Positions 16,115-24,916 are shown, counted from the first letter of the stretch. The stretch is 64,000 nucleotides of DNA from an uncultured Bacteroidia bacterium (GCA_902785575.1 CACZZF010000005.1:1-64000); one strand, 5' to 3'. Program-made: numbers and translations. The notes: generated by a model from the sequence alone, not told the origin.

Positions 16115-16515
16115 AGATCATCAGGTGAAGTTACAGATATTATCCTATCCACTACTTGTTTCTGCATGCCTCTCCAAGGAAGGGCTCCGAGATACTCCTT
16201 GTAATGGACCTCCACATTCTTTCCGCTACATTTCATCAGCTCATTGGCGACTTCCTCGTCACTGACGGAAAAGTCGAAGATATAAGACTGGATTGTGGCG
16301 GTACCACCGGTCTTCGGGACACTGCCCTTGAAACCGGCCTGGATCAACCTGCCCTCGTATGTCTTAAAGACGTATCCTTTGTAGGTGAACAGGTTCAGTT
16401 CCCCAGCCTTGACTCCGTCTCCGAAGACAAAATAGAATCTGAAATAAACGAACGCTCCGGCGGCCAATACAAGACCGACGATGATCCAAAGTAAAATCTT
16501 TTTCGCTGTTGTCAT
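16111..16515 (-). CDS. Small membrane-anchored protein of unknown function
   Basis: 134 residues: one N-terminal transmembrane helix (~7-28, ILLWIIVGLVLAAGAFVYF) followed by a ~100-residue soluble domain with ELNLFTYKGYVFKTYEGRLIQAGF and a C-terminal HYKEYLGALPWRG. Such proteins are widespread in Bacteroidota, and similar ones have, as I recall, been mislabelled as 6-phosphogluconate dehydrogenase; no dehydrogenase features are present. It is coupled to the DPP-IV-like peptidase by ATGA overlap and sits 12 bases after the SGNH esterase gene. Confidence 0.75.
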   Translation of the reverse strand: MTTAKKILLWIIVGLVLAAGAFVYFRFYFVFGDGVKAGELNLFTYKGYVFKTYEGRLIQAGFKGSVPKTGGTATIQSYIFDFSVSDEEVANELMKCSGKNVEVHYKEYLGALPWRGMQKQVVDRIISVTSPDDL

Positions 16516-16527
16516 ATATCTCTAGAT

Positions 16528-17652
16528 TTATTTGATTTCTTTACCAGTCATTTCCCATCCCATAATAGTGGAGATCACTGGAATCACAGTGTAAGCCAAT
16601 TTGGTGTGGCCTTGGCCATTGGGATGACCATCGGCGCCCATGTCTCCGGTGTGGTCATGGACTGAATACGACAGGGCGAGGAAGTGGACATCCGACAACC
16701 CGCCAGAGTCGATGGCTTTTCTTATATAAGTCTCCTGTATCGGGTCATGCTTCGGGGCGACGCAAAGGATAGGATGAGACTCTCCATAATACTCCTTGAT
16801 CTCCTTCAGAAGGGTGATGTAATTCTTGACGAATACTCTTTCGGCCGGTTGCATGCCGGTTGAGAAGTCATTGGTACCTAGGTATATGACCGTAATGGAA
16901 GGCTTTGGAGCGAAGTCATTCGCATTCCATGCGGGCTCCGGGACCCCGTCATAAGTTCTCAGGTAAAGATCCGGCATGAACGCATCCTTATTATTGCCGT
17001 TATAATTCCTCGCCACACCCATCCCGGAGTGGGCGATTATGATCTGGTCCGCCCCGAAATATCTGGCGGCCTTGCAAGCGTAAGTAAGGTTTTGGTTCTC
17101 GGTCTCCGGGGAGAATCTGTCTTTGTTAGAGGCCTCTGTGCCGTAACCGCAAGTGTAGGAGTCCCCGATGAATTCCATGACCCTGTCGGAGGGTTTATCA
17201 GCCTGGAGGAATATCCCGTCAGAGGTGAATTCCCGGAATGTCGTGATCCCCTGAAAACCCTCTGTCCTTTTCTGCAATATGACTTGATGAGGCTCTTTAA
17301 GGGCCTTTTTGTCTTTCCCGAATCTTGCCTTGATTTCCTCCTTGTTGAATAGCACAATGGTAGTGTCAGTCCCATGAGTCCGGATCACCTTGTCGGGATC
17401 GGCATCCATGGGGGAGTCCAGCCAGACGTTGTAGTAGTTGTTTCCAGTGTCGGAGACTTTCATCTCAAGGTATGTCCCTTGGAACCGGGCTTTGAGGTAA
17501 ACCCCTGTCCAGTCGAATGAGACCTCCCCGTCCTTCACCAGAGTCCTGCCGATATATGTGATCCTGGCGTCATCTCCGCTCACTTTCTCGCCATGGAGAA
17601 TCTGAGGGAAGATCAGAAGAACACTTAATAGAAGGAGAAAGTATCTTTTCAT
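16528..17652 (-). CDS. Exported SGNH esterase (CE2-like acetyl esterase)
   Basis: 374 residues with a signal peptide. The N-terminal ~130 residues are a beta-sandwich, as in carbohydrate esterase family 2, and the C-terminal domain is SGNH: block I GDSYTCGYG (Ser165), block II Gly in HSGMGVARNY, block III Asn in YLGTNDF, block V DGHPNGQGH (Asp341, His343). Probably deacetylates a polysaccharide or oligosaccharide in the periplasm or at the surface. It starts an operon with the small membrane protein and the S9B peptidase. Exact substrate is not deducible. Confidence 0.85.
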   Translation of the reverse strand: MKRYFLLLLSVLLIFPQILHGEKVSGDDARITYIGRTLVKDGEVSFDWTGVYLKARFQGTYLEMKVSDTGNNYYNVWLDSPMDADPDKVIRTHGTDTTIVLFNKEEIKARFGKDKKALKEPHQVILQKRTEGFQGITTFREFTSDGIFLQADKPSDRVMEFIGDSYTCGYGTEASNKDRFSPETENQNLTYACKAARYFGADQIIIAHSGMGVARNYNGNNKDAFMPDLYLRTYDGVPEPAWNANDFAPKPSITVIYLGTNDFSTGMQPAERVFVKNYITLLKEIKEYYGESHPILCVAPKHDPIQETYIRKAIDSGGLSDVHFLALSYSVHDHTGDMGADGHPNGQGHTKLAYTVIPVISTIMGWEMTGKEIK

Positions 17653-17718
17653 GGATGAATATTCTATTTAACCTCATAAAGTTAAGCAAGTTTTTCATTA
17701 ATCCCAAAACAAAAACAA

Positions 17719-18630
17719 TCAAAGGAAGGACAACCATCTTCTCACAACTCTGCCTGCCGAATGAGCCATTCTCGAGAGATTGATTCCTAATCTTGAAGGG
17801 GAGTAAAGCCTGGAGTAATCTCTTGTCAATAGGAGGATATCTGAGCGGAACATCTCACGCCTTTTGTTGATTACCCGCTCGAAACGACCTTCGGTCCATT
17901 TGTCGAGCGAGTCAAGCATCTCTATCATTTTCAACCGGTTCTTGATCCTGGCATTCCTGTCGTGCGATTTGGTCCAAGAGCCTTCGGTCCCGATACGGTA
18001 AACCGACATGCTGTCCTTGAGATAAACCATTCCGCCCCTTAGAGAGCATTGTATAGCGAGTGTATAATCAATCACGATCACCTCCCTTATAGGGGTCCAT
18101 TTCATGTAGGCTTCCCTTCTGCAAAGAAAGGATGAGGTGGCGCAGTACCACCCTCCGCCTCCCATGATCACCTTGTCGGCCGTCACAATGCCGCTCCCGA
18201 TTCTCGGAGCGATCCAGCCGTCGAACCGTCCGCGCTTAAGACGGAGTGCCCTGTGGGCGCAGATGTCCGATTCGGGATGCGATTCGAGCGCCTCGACTTG
18301 TTTCTGGAGCTTAAGTGGATCTGTCCAGTAGTCATCCCCTTCGCATAATGCCACATATTCTCCATGAACAAGTGGATAGAGGAAGGCCTGTGCTATGCTT
18401 ACCCCTTGTGAATACTGGTTCTCTTTTTGGAAAACGGGCTTTATTATTTCCGGATATCTTGATTGGAATTCCTTGATAATCAGATCGGTGCCATCAGTTG
18501 AGGCGTCATCGTGGACAATGACCTCGAAAGGGAAACTCGTCTTCTGCGAGACGAAGCCTTCAAGGGCGTCTCGGATGTACTTGGCGTGGTTGTAAGCCAG
18601 GCAGACGACGGAAACTTTCACCTCACACAT
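17719..18630 (-). CDS. Glycosyltransferase family 2
   Basis: 303 residues, GT-A fold. It begins VSVVCLAYNHAKYIRDAL, with the nucleotide-binding VIVHDDASTDGT and the DxD-like metal site in CEGDDYW. The C-terminal part is helical and basic, without membrane spans. No sugar specificity can be read. It is the last gene of the minus-strand operon that begins with the RhaT-like permease at 22761, 7 bases after WbqC. Confidence 0.9.
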   Translation of the reverse strand: MCEVKVSVVCLAYNHAKYIRDALEGFVSQKTSFPFEVIVHDDASTDGTDLIIKEFQSRYPEIIKPVFQKENQYSQGVSIAQAFLYPLVHGEYVALCEGDDYWTDPLKLQKQVEALESHPESDICAHRALRLKRGRFDGWIAPRIGSGIVTADKVIMGGGGWYCATSSFLCRREAYMKWTPIREVIVIDYTLAIQCSLRGGMVYLKDSMSVYRIGTEGSWTKSHDRNARIKNRLKMIEMLDSLDKWTEGRFERVINKRREMFRSDILLLTRDYSRLYSPSRLGINLSRMAHSAGRVVRRWLSFL

Positions 18631-18637
18631 AGCTGCC

Positions 18638-19330
18638 TTAGATAAGAGTGTAATCCTCGAGCATGACTTGAAGATCTTCCGGTGAGTTGAACATAATGGC
18701 GTCCAGGATGGACAGCCTTTCCACGAAGGGTTCTCCGAATTGTTTGTATTCGGGAAGCCCGGATTTCAGGAATTTAAGTGTGATGCCCTGACGGGCGAAA
18801 TCGTCTTTGTGGTATAATGATGTTCCACCGATAGCGTTGATATATGTGTCGGCTCCAAGCCTGTGGCAAGCGTCGTAAATGCGGCCCTCCCGTTTGAAAA
18901 GAGCGTTGCCTTCAAGGTCTGATGTCCTTTCCAAGGGGGTGGTGATTCCGAGGTATGAGCAAACTTCCCTTATGGAATTCTCCAGAAATAGCGAAAGGTT
19001 GCTTTCAGGATATGCCAGGATTCGTTCCGCAAGTGTATATCCATTCTCGAAAAACGGTGCCTTGCGGTAGGCGAACTCCAAGGTTTTTAATTTTTTCTTG
19101 ACATTCACAGGTAGCAGTTCCAGCCGGTTGATAAGCCTGTTGCTGCCTCCTCTTTTGATCTCTATCCTGAAATAATAAGGTTTCCCTTCAACGAGGATCC
19201 TGTTTCTCGCGATCCAGCCGCTTTTGATGAAATTGTAGTCGTCAGCGATAAGGAAGATGTCAGCCGCTTTCAGGAGCTGCCACCATCCAAGGTATGGAAG
19301 GAAGTATGGTTGGTTGCCCGCCAGAATCAT
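18638..19330 (-). CDS. WbqC-like family protein
   Basis: 230 residues. The N-terminus MILAGNQPYFLPYLGWWQLL and the DDYNFIKSGWIARNRI segment are hallmark WbqC sequences; NAIGGTSLYHKDDF is the usual C-terminal block. WbqC proteins occur in O-antigen, capsule and other surface-sugar clusters and are suspected to act in aminoacyl or amino-sugar decoration; their biochemistry is not established. The ATG at 19330 overlaps the stop of the ATP-grasp gene (ATGA), which decides the start over a longer version. Third enzyme in the putative pathway operon. Confidence 0.85.
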   Translation of the reverse strand: MILAGNQPYFLPYLGWWQLLKAADIFLIADDYNFIKSGWIARNRILVEGKPYYFRIEIKRGGSNRLINRLELLPVNVKKKLKTLEFAYRKAPFFENGYTLAERILAYPESNLSLFLENSIREVCSYLGITTPLERTSDLEGNALFKREGRIYDACHRLGADTYINAIGGTSLYHKDDFARQGITLKFLKSGLPEYKQFGEPFVERLSILDAIMFNSPEDLQVMLEDYTLI

Positions 19331-20502
19331 AATACGTCGCAATATTCAAGAATGCCGGGATCATCCGTGAGGAGGGGACAGGCCTTTCGGTCATCTCCGA
19401 CATTTGTCACAGGCAGGCTGGATGCCCGGAACAATCCTGAGCCAAAGTACTTGTCATCCACGCAGAGCATCATCCCGCACATGTAGTCATCATATTCCGT
19501 TCCCTCCCATTCAGTTTTGTACGGGCGCTGGGATATGAAGGGCTGGATTATCATTCCGGATGTGTCCAGGCTTTTCCATTCTGCGGCGCTTGTGAGAATT
19601 CCCGCTTTCACGCCCTCGCTCTTTCCAAGGCGATATGGTTTAAGGATATACCGGTCCTTGTTCTTTGACGCGTCTTTCAGAATGTCAGCTGTTTCCGGAT
19701 CCGAGCAGTCCAATGTGGGAATGGCATGGGACCGCAGGAAAGCGGTTTCTTCAGGAGTAAGGCAACGGCTGGTGAAGCGGTCATCATACCACAACTTCAT
19801 GAAGCGTTTATCGTGGATCAGGAAAATGTTCCGGAAATCGCTGAACATTCTTTTGTCCACCATAGCTTTAATGGTGTCAAGGCTGAAGGAAAGGATGTCC
19901 ATCTGGTTTAGGGCGCTGAACACAACTGTCCCGTCGGCGGCCCATTCTTTCCGCCGAGGCTCGACTTCGGCGGCCTCCAATATGTTGACCTCGCACCCAA
20001 TCCTCTCGTAGAAGTCCTTGTAGAGACGGATCTCACTGGTTTTGTCGGAACTCTTAAGAACAAATATCTTTTTCCTTCCTTCAAGGATTCCAGCCATGTA
20101 ATCCATCAAAACAGGGTATTCCGTATCCCTCACGGCTCCAGGAAAACGGGCCATGAAACGATCAGCGGCTTCTTCGGCGAAACGTGATATGAATATCCCG
20201 TGGGCGAAGAATCTCGAGGTGATCTCGCAGATTCTCAATGAGCCATCCGTCCCGATGATGTAGTCTGGTCGCCATGTGCCTGCCCTGAAAGGCGCTTTCT
20301 CCTGTAAATCAAGTATTTCCAGATCTTTCTCTCCGAGAGGCATCCACTTTGGGACATAGTCTTTGTAATTAAGGGCGAGATGAAGTGAGCATTTGTATAT
20401 GATCCGGTGCAGTTCACGGAGCTCTTCCCGCCGGCCAGTGGTGATACCGACCGGTCTTTCATGGTACCAGCGCAGATAGTATTCTGTGAGATTGGTGATC
20501 AT
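19327..20502 (-). CDS. ATP-grasp-like protein (glutathionylspermidine synthase-like)
   Basis: 391 residues. It shows the circularly permuted ATP-grasp layout of the glutathionylspermidine-synthase group: an N-terminal acceptor region with WRPDYIIGTDGSLRICEIT (~77-95), a middle region with IHDKRF (~229), then the ATP-binding core YILKPYRLGKSEGV (~285-298, Lys288) and GMIIQPFISQ (~316-325). Such enzymes form amide or peptide bonds via acyl phosphates. No substrate can be named. Start ATG 20502 is 2 bases after the radical SAM stop; the longer alternative would begin inside that gene. Confidence applies to fold, not reaction. Confidence 0.65.
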   Translation of the reverse strand: MITNLTEYYLRWYHERPVGITTGRREELRELHRIIYKCSLHLALNYKDYVPKWMPLGEKDLEILDLQEKAPFRAGTWRPDYIIGTDGSLRICEITSRFFAHGIFISRFAEEAADRFMARFPGAVRDTEYPVLMDYMAGILEGRKKIFVLKSSDKTSEIRLYKDFYERIGCEVNILEAAEVEPRRKEWAADGTVVFSALNQMDILSFSLDTIKAMVDKRMFSDFRNIFLIHDKRFMKLWYDDRFTSRCLTPEETAFLRSHAIPTLDCSDPETADILKDASKNKDRYILKPYRLGKSEGVKAGILTSAAEWKSLDTSGMIIQPFISQRPYKTEWEGTEYDDYMCGMMLCVDDKYFGSGLFRASSLPVTNVGDDRKACPLLTDDPGILEYCDVL

Positions 20503-20504
20503 AT

Positions 20505-21719
20505 TCAGAAGAGGCGTGTCTGGTAGCCGAGGCACTGGAAGCCGTTGCGGTTAACTTCAGGAATCATGTCCTCTGATATTCCTAGCTGACGACGGACCCA
20601 ATAGCAGATGCTGACGCTCATCCCCAGAGTGTCGGTGTATTCGATCATCTTTCGAAGACTGCTCATACTTAGCTTCCTGTCCGGTGCTGTGCGTCCGCGT
20701 TGCTTGCGGTGGTCGGCATTTGATGGCATGATGTAAGCCTCATAGAGCTGGCGCTCCATATTCTTGTCGAACACCCCAAGATATTGGCCGAGAATGGCCA
20801 GGTTCTCCATGCAGACGGTCAGGAACTCCGGTTTGTAATTGATTATCCCTTCAGAGTGCAGCGTGTCGAAAAAAGATTTGATTCCGTCATCAGTGAGGCA
20901 GGGCACGAATATCGGTTGGACCAAAGCTGAATTGGCGGGAATCCCACGCTCCCGGCAAAGCCGTACAGCTCTCATCCTTTCCTCAAGCGGGGCGGCGAAT
21001 GGTTCGATTATGTCCCTGAAAGCCGCTGGCATGATAGAGACACTGGTATTGAACTGCATACGGTCCTTAAGATCCTCGAAACAATCCAGGATGCTTTTCC
21101 CATCATGTTGTGTCAGAAGATGTTCCGCTCCGGCCTTTGAGGCTATGAAAAGCCTCGCTCTTGAATCAGGGCAGTGTCTGAAATGGTCGATAAACTCCTT
21201 AAGGATCCGATGTGCGACACCGGTAATAAGGGTGGCTTCCTGGAAAGCTTCGGTCTTCGGGGAGAAGTAGTAATAATGATTCCGGTTCTCGGATCCAGGT
21301 CCATTCTTTTCCTCCAGCAACCTCCTGACATAGAGAGGATAATCCAGGTCTACGGCAAGCTCCCGCTCGTGGTCGCCATCGGTCACAAGGCAGTACTGGC
21401 ACCCAACTCCGCAGCCACCAACAGGATTAATCTCATATGTCAAAGTGGGGCAGCGGCCGGTGTAATTATGTATCTCGGTTTTGATCTCGTCAGGATTCCC
21501 GGCATATTCAGAGAAGCGGGGTTTAGGAATGAGGGTATGGTTCTCTAACCTTTTTTTGAGTATCAGGCTTCCTCTCTTGAGCGCCTCCAGAGTGGCCTCG
21601 TCTGGTTCAACCTCCACTCCAAGTCCTTTCAGATATGAATAATCCACAACCTGGGGGGAAAAGCCCTCCAGGTTGTAGACGTCATTATCTCGGGAATATA
21701 TCGGAGTATAGCTGACCAT
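20505..21719 (-). CDS. Radical SAM protein, spore photoproduct lyase-like group
   Basis: 404 residues. A CX3CX2C iron-sulfur motif (Cys103, Cys107, Cys110; GGCGVGCQYC) follows the YEINPVG strand. Downstream features FSPKTEAFQEA, FNTSVSIMP, PFAAPLEERMRAVRLCRERGI and ALVQPIFVPCLTDD follow the pattern of SPL-like radical SAM enzymes. No SPASM or B12 domain is seen. True spore photoproduct lyase is unlikely, since the host would not sporulate. Start ATG 21719 was chosen; a TTG at 21731 is possible. Its neighbours (permease, ATP-grasp, WbqC, GT2) suggest modification of a small molecule or glycan precursor, which is inference. Confidence 0.8.
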   Translation of the reverse strand: MVSYTPIYSRDNDVYNLEGFSPQVVDYSYLKGLGVEVEPDEATLEALKRGSLILKKRLENHTLIPKPRFSEYAGNPDEIKTEIHNYTGRCPTLTYEINPVGGCGVGCQYCLVTDGDHERELAVDLDYPLYVRRLLEEKNGPGSENRNHYYYFSPKTEAFQEATLITGVAHRILKEFIDHFRHCPDSRARLFIASKAGAEHLLTQHDGKSILDCFEDLKDRMQFNTSVSIMPAAFRDIIEPFAAPLEERMRAVRLCRERGIPANSALVQPIFVPCLTDDGIKSFFDTLHSEGIINYKPEFLTVCMENLAILGQYLGVFDKNMERQLYEAYIMPSNADHRKQRGRTAPDRKLSMSSLRKMIEYTDTLGMSVSICYWVRRQLGISEDMIPEVNRNGFQCLGYQTRLF

Positions 21720-21735
21720 CGCGCTATACAATCCT

Positions 21736-22761
21736 TTAATTCGCCATGAGCTGCGGCAGGAAGGTGCTGAATACCAGCACGATAAGCCCTATGACCAGAA
21801 CAGTGATGGTCTTCTTTGACACACCCTTCCATTCCTTGAGGATAATGCCCCAGACATTGGAGAATGTGACGTTGAGGGCCATGAGTATGCACCAGCTGAA
21901 GGTGATCAGGACAGGGTAGTTCGTGAGGAATCCCTTTCCGAGACTCAGGCCGAAGAACTGGCTGTACCAAAGCAGGCCCGCGAGGCAGCAGAAGAGGATG
22001 TTGTTTGCCCAGAGATTGCCTTTCTTGTAGTCTCCCCAAGTCTTGTTCTTGTTATTCTGGAAGAGGCAGTAGGCGGCGTTGGTGAGGAATCCGCCGAAAG
22101 TCACGAGCATCGTGGCGGGCAGGGTCTGGAAAATGGGCTTGGTGCCGGGCAGGAAGAGGTCTTTGCCGAAGCTAAGGCCGATGTTGAAGCAAGCGCTCAT
22201 AAAACCGGCGAGCAGGGCAACCGCGATCCCTTTTCCGAAGTTGAAGTCCTTGACGGCCTTCTTCTTCTCTTCCTCGGGAAGGGCTGCTGATTTCATCGCT
22301 CCAGCCACACCAATGATAGCTATACCTATCAATGTCACGACCACGCCGACTATCACGGCGGTAGTCAGGTCACTGGCGTGCCCAGTGAACACAGGGCCGA
22401 GAATGGCACCTAGTCCGGAACATGTTCCTAGCGCGATGGACTGGCCGAGCGCGACTCCAAGATAACGCATCGAGAGGCCGAAAGTCAAGCCGCCGACTCC
22501 CCAAAGCACACCGAAAAGAATAGTCAACCAGGCATCCTTGGGATTGGAATTGATCAGCGAGAGAAGGTCTCCGAATGAGCCTCCGGTCCCGGAGACTGAG
22601 AGAAGGGAGCCGACCAAAGGGAACAGGAGCCATGCGAATATTCCCTGGATGATCCAGTAACTTTCCCAACTCCAGTCTTTTATCTTATTGATAGGAACAT
22701 AGCTTGACGATTGGCAGAAAGCGCCGATAGCGATAATAAGTAGACCGATTATTAGTGCCAT
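21736..22761 (-). CDS. RhaT-family (DMT-like) sugar permease
   Basis: 341 residues with ten predicted membrane helices. Similarity to L-rhamnose/proton symporter RhaT is suggested by GAFCQSSSYVPINKIKDWSWE, the GVLWGVGGLTFGLSMRYLGVALGQS block, and the long LTNYPVLITFSWCILMAL helix near the end. No rhamnose catabolic genes are nearby, so another hexose or a product of the downstream enzymes may be carried. It opens the minus-strand operon (radical SAM 16 bases downstream). Confidence 0.85.
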   Translation of the reverse strand: MALIIGLLIIAIGAFCQSSSYVPINKIKDWSWESYWIIQGIFAWLLFPLVGSLLSVSGTGGSFGDLLSLINSNPKDAWLTILFGVLWGVGGLTFGLSMRYLGVALGQSIALGTCSGLGAILGPVFTGHASDLTTAVIVGVVVTLIGIAIIGVAGAMKSAALPEEEKKKAVKDFNFGKGIAVALLAGFMSACFNIGLSFGKDLFLPGTKPIFQTLPATMLVTFGGFLTNAAYCLFQNNKNKTWGDYKKGNLWANNILFCCLAGLLWYSQFFGLSLGKGFLTNYPVLITFSWCILMALNVTFSNVWGIILKEWKGVSKKTITVLVIGLIVLVFSTFLPQLMAN

Positions 22762-22832
22762 ATTACGGATTTGGTTTAAAACATCCGCTATATTAACGAA
22801 AAATCATGAGAAATAAAAAAGGTGAGGTTTTT

Positions 22833-22863
22833 TTTGCATACTTAAGATTTTTGTCTATCTTTG
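22833..22863 (+). promoter_or_regulatory. Promoter of tRNA-Glu
   Basis: TTTG (22833-22836), exactly 19 bases, TATCTTTG (22856-22863): a perfect Bacteroidota consensus promoter. The inferred start (~22870) is about 7 bases before the mature tRNA. The CTTTGCAATCC context recurs at the tRNA-Ser promoter. Confidence 0.85.
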
Positions 22864-22876
22864 CAATCCCAAACAT

Positions 22877-22948
22877 GCTGGGTTCGTATAACGGTTAGTA
22901 CTCAAGATTCTCAATCTTGCAATAGGAGTTCGATTCTCCTACCCAGTA
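22877..22948 (+). tRNA. tRNA-Glu (anticodon CTC)
   Basis: 72 nt. Acceptor GCTGGGT/ACCCAGT (one G-U), 3-bp D stem GTA/TAC, anticodon stem CAAGA/TCTTG around TTCTCAA giving anticodon CTC, a 4-nt variable loop, T arm AGGAG-TTCGATT-CTCCT, discriminator A. CCA is not encoded. It reads GAG only; a TTC-anticodon tRNA-Glu is expected elsewhere. Confidence 0.9.
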
Positions 22949-22979
22949 CAAAGGTGCCGAAAGGCGCCAATGAGACAAG

Positions 22980-23007
22980 CCGGAAGCCTATTGCCTTCCG
23001 GTTTTTT
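22980..23007 (+). terminator. Terminator downstream of tRNA-Glu
   Basis: CCGGAAG (22980-22986) pairs with CTTCCGG (22995-23001) around an 8-nt loop, followed by six T residues at 23002-23007. It ends the tRNA transcript just 25 bases before the next GT2 gene, so that gene needs read-through or its own promoter. Confidence 0.85.
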
Positions 23008-23031
23008 GTTAAGAATCAGGTTAGATTGTCT

Positions 23032-23991
23032 ATGGAGATGATGGAGAAGCCGACTGTCAGTGTGATTGTGCCTGTTTACAAAGTTGAGGCATATATCCGC
23101 AAGTGCGCGGTTTCTCTTTTCGAACAGACATGGAAGAGCATACAATATGTTTTTGTCGATGACGGCAGTCCGGATCGTTCGATTGACATTTTAAAGTCCG
23201 TGATCTCGGAATATCCTGATAGAGAGTCCAGTACAATAATCATAAAACAAGAGAACAAAGGTCTCCCGGCAGCCAGGATGGCAGGACTGGCCAAAGCTGC
23301 CGGTGAGTACATCATTCATGTCGATTCAGATGACTGGGTTGAGCCGGATTACATCAGTTCTTTAGTCCAGAAAGCTGTCGATGAAGATGCCGATGTGGTC
23401 TATTGCGACTTTTTCAAGGAATACGACAAGAAACCGGCGAAGATAGACAAGGAGAAGGATTTCTTGCCATCGGATGGAAAGGGAGCTGTTAAGGCCATGC
23501 ATAATAGCATTATCCGGGCGTACATGTGGAACAAGCTGGTAAAAAGGGACTTATATGATCTGAATAATATGTTTGTCCCGAGATTCGGCTACCATGAGGA
23601 TATCGTGTTCCAAACCCAGATTCTTTTTGGCGCTAAAAAATGCTGCCATTTGGACAGGCCGCTCTATCATTACAGGCGTAGACGTAGGGGAGCATTGACC
23701 GGCTCGTCTCTTATCCGCACTAGAAGACAGTCCGCGGCGAATATGTTCGACCTTTATGATGCTCTGCCAAAAGACAGTGGGCCTGTGACGGCCTGTGGCA
23801 TCGACATTCTTTTGAGAGGTGGCTGGTATAGCTGTATCATTTTCAATTTCAAATTGTTATCAAAGCATCCGGAGGCGGTGAAAGTCTTGTCAGAGATGGA
23901 TTATGTCAAGCATTGCCGTGTACCGGTCGCCAAACAAGTCTATACCAAATTGTGTTGCAAAGTCATGAGATTGTTCGCCAAATGGATATAG
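23032..23991 (+). CDS. Glycosyltransferase family 2
   Basis: 319 residues starting at ATG 23032 (in-frame ATGs at 23038 and 23041 are alternatives). GT-A motifs: TVSVIVPVYKVEAYIRKCAVS, FVDDGSPDRS, AARMAGLAKAAGEYIIHVDSDDW with the DxD metal site, and GYHEDIVFQTQI, where the Glu-Asp pair is the usual catalytic base region. The C-terminus is basic and helical. It overlaps the following Stealth-type gene by 10 bases, so both probably act on one surface polysaccharide. The open frame extends upstream through the tRNA, but that part cannot be coding. Confidence 0.88.
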   Translation: MEMMEKPTVSVIVPVYKVEAYIRKCAVSLFEQTWKSIQYVFVDDGSPDRSIDILKSVISEYPDRESSTIIIKQENKGLPAARMAGLAKAAGEYIIHVDSDDWVEPDYISSLVQKAVDEDADVVYCDFFKEYDKKPAKIDKEKDFLPSDGKGAVKAMHNSIIRAYMWNKLVKRDLYDLNNMFVPRFGYHEDIVFQTQILFGAKKCCHLDRPLYHYRRRRRGALTGSSLIRTRRQSAANMFDLYDALPKDSGPVTACGIDILLRGGWYSCIIFNFKLLSKHPEAVKVLSEMDYVKHCRVPVAKQVYTKLCCKVMRLFAKWI

Positions 23992-24860
23992 TCATAACAT
24001 ATGTCGACGGCTCGGATCCTCAGTGGATTGAGTCATATAACTCTCATGTCGAAGGAAAACCCCTTGCTAAGCGCTATCGTGACTGGGGAACTCTCAAGTA
24101 TCTGCTCAGGGGTATAGAAAGGCATATTCCTTTCGCGAGGAAGGTTTTTCTCGTCGTTTCCTCTGAGAGTCAGGTCCCTTCTTGGATGGATACCTCTAAG
24201 GTCTGTGTCGTCGCTCATCGTGATATCATTCCTGAGCGTTATCTGCCCACTTTCAACAGTTCTATGATCGAGATGTTCCTCCATAGGATCCCTGGTCTTT
24301 CGGAACAGTTCCTGTATTTCAATGATGACATGTTTCCGGTCATGGATTGCGTTGAAGATGATTTTTTCGTTGATGGGATTCCGGCTATGGGTTTATCCTG
24401 GAGGATATTCGCTTTCAGCTCTTTCCTGCGTTTGGCAAAGCGTTCGGACGATCTCGCGAGAAAAACTCTGGGCCGTCCTCGCCACGTTTTTTACATAAGG
24501 CCAAGACATATTTGCTCGCCTATGCTCAAGAGCGAGTGCGAGTCGTTGTATGAGGCTGCTTCCGCGGAAATACTTGACTCTTTGTCACCTTTACGTTCGG
24601 ATAACAACTATAATCAGTACCTGTTTCTGGATTATATGTTCCTGAAAGGGAAAATGGTCAATAAGCCACTTTCCAGGAAGCATTTCTCGTTAGGCGCCGC
24701 TTCAGAAGGGGAGATAGCGGATTATATCAGAGATCCTCATGCGAAGATGGTGTGTATCAATGACGTGGAAATGAGTGACTCTTCTTTCAACAGGAAGAAA
24801 AAGGTGATTCTTTCAGCTTTCCAATCACGATATCCTCAGAAATCTGTTTTCGAGAAATAG
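23982..24860 (+). CDS. Stealth-type capsule phosphotransferase
   Basis: 292 residues. All conserved regions of Stealth proteins are visible: CR1 IVITYVDGSDPQW, CR2 RYRDWGTLKYLLRGIERHIP followed by QVPSWMDTSK and PTFNSSMIEMFLHRIPGLSEQFLYFNDDMF, and later CR3/CR4-like RHVFYIRPRHICSP and CINDVE. Members transfer hexose-1-phosphate from nucleotide sugars, building phosphodiester-linked polysaccharides (for example GlcNAc-1-P polymers). Here it is paired with a GT2 and forms a two-gene unit downstream of tRNA-Glu. Start ATG 23982 lies within the end of the GT2 gene. Substrate unknown. Confidence 0.88.
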   Translation: MDIVITYVDGSDPQWIESYNSHVEGKPLAKRYRDWGTLKYLLRGIERHIPFARKVFLVVSSESQVPSWMDTSKVCVVAHRDIIPERYLPTFNSSMIEMFLHRIPGLSEQFLYFNDDMFPVMDCVEDDFFVDGIPAMGLSWRIFAFSSFLRLAKRSDDLARKTLGRPRHVFYIRPRHICSPMLKSECESLYEAASAEILDSLSPLRSDNNYNQYLFLDYMFLKGKMVNKPLSRKHFSLGAASEGEIADYIRDPHAKMVCINDVEMSDSSFNRKKKVILSAFQSRYPQKSVFEK

Positions 24861-24883
24861 ACCGCTTGAGTAACTTGTGGAAA

Positions 24884-24916
24884 AAAAAGCCGCGCGAATA
24901 TCTCGAGCGGCTTTTT
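24884..24916. terminator. Bidirectional terminator
   Basis: A-tract plus AGCCGC (to 24893) pairs with GCGGCT plus T-tract (24907-24916), 10 bp in all with a 13-nt loop. The symmetrical A and T runs let it end both the Stealth gene (plus) and rpmE (minus). Confidence 0.85.

Noticed and set aside
20505..21719. RiPP biosynthesis cluster (radical SAM plus ATP-grasp)
   Set aside because: No short precursor gene, no SPASM domain, no leader-binding domain and no exporter of the usual type are visible.
22861..23031. N-terminal extension of the GT2 gene through tRNA-Glu
   Set aside because: The frame is open by chance through the tRNA and its terminator; the GT-A domain begins right after ATG 23032.
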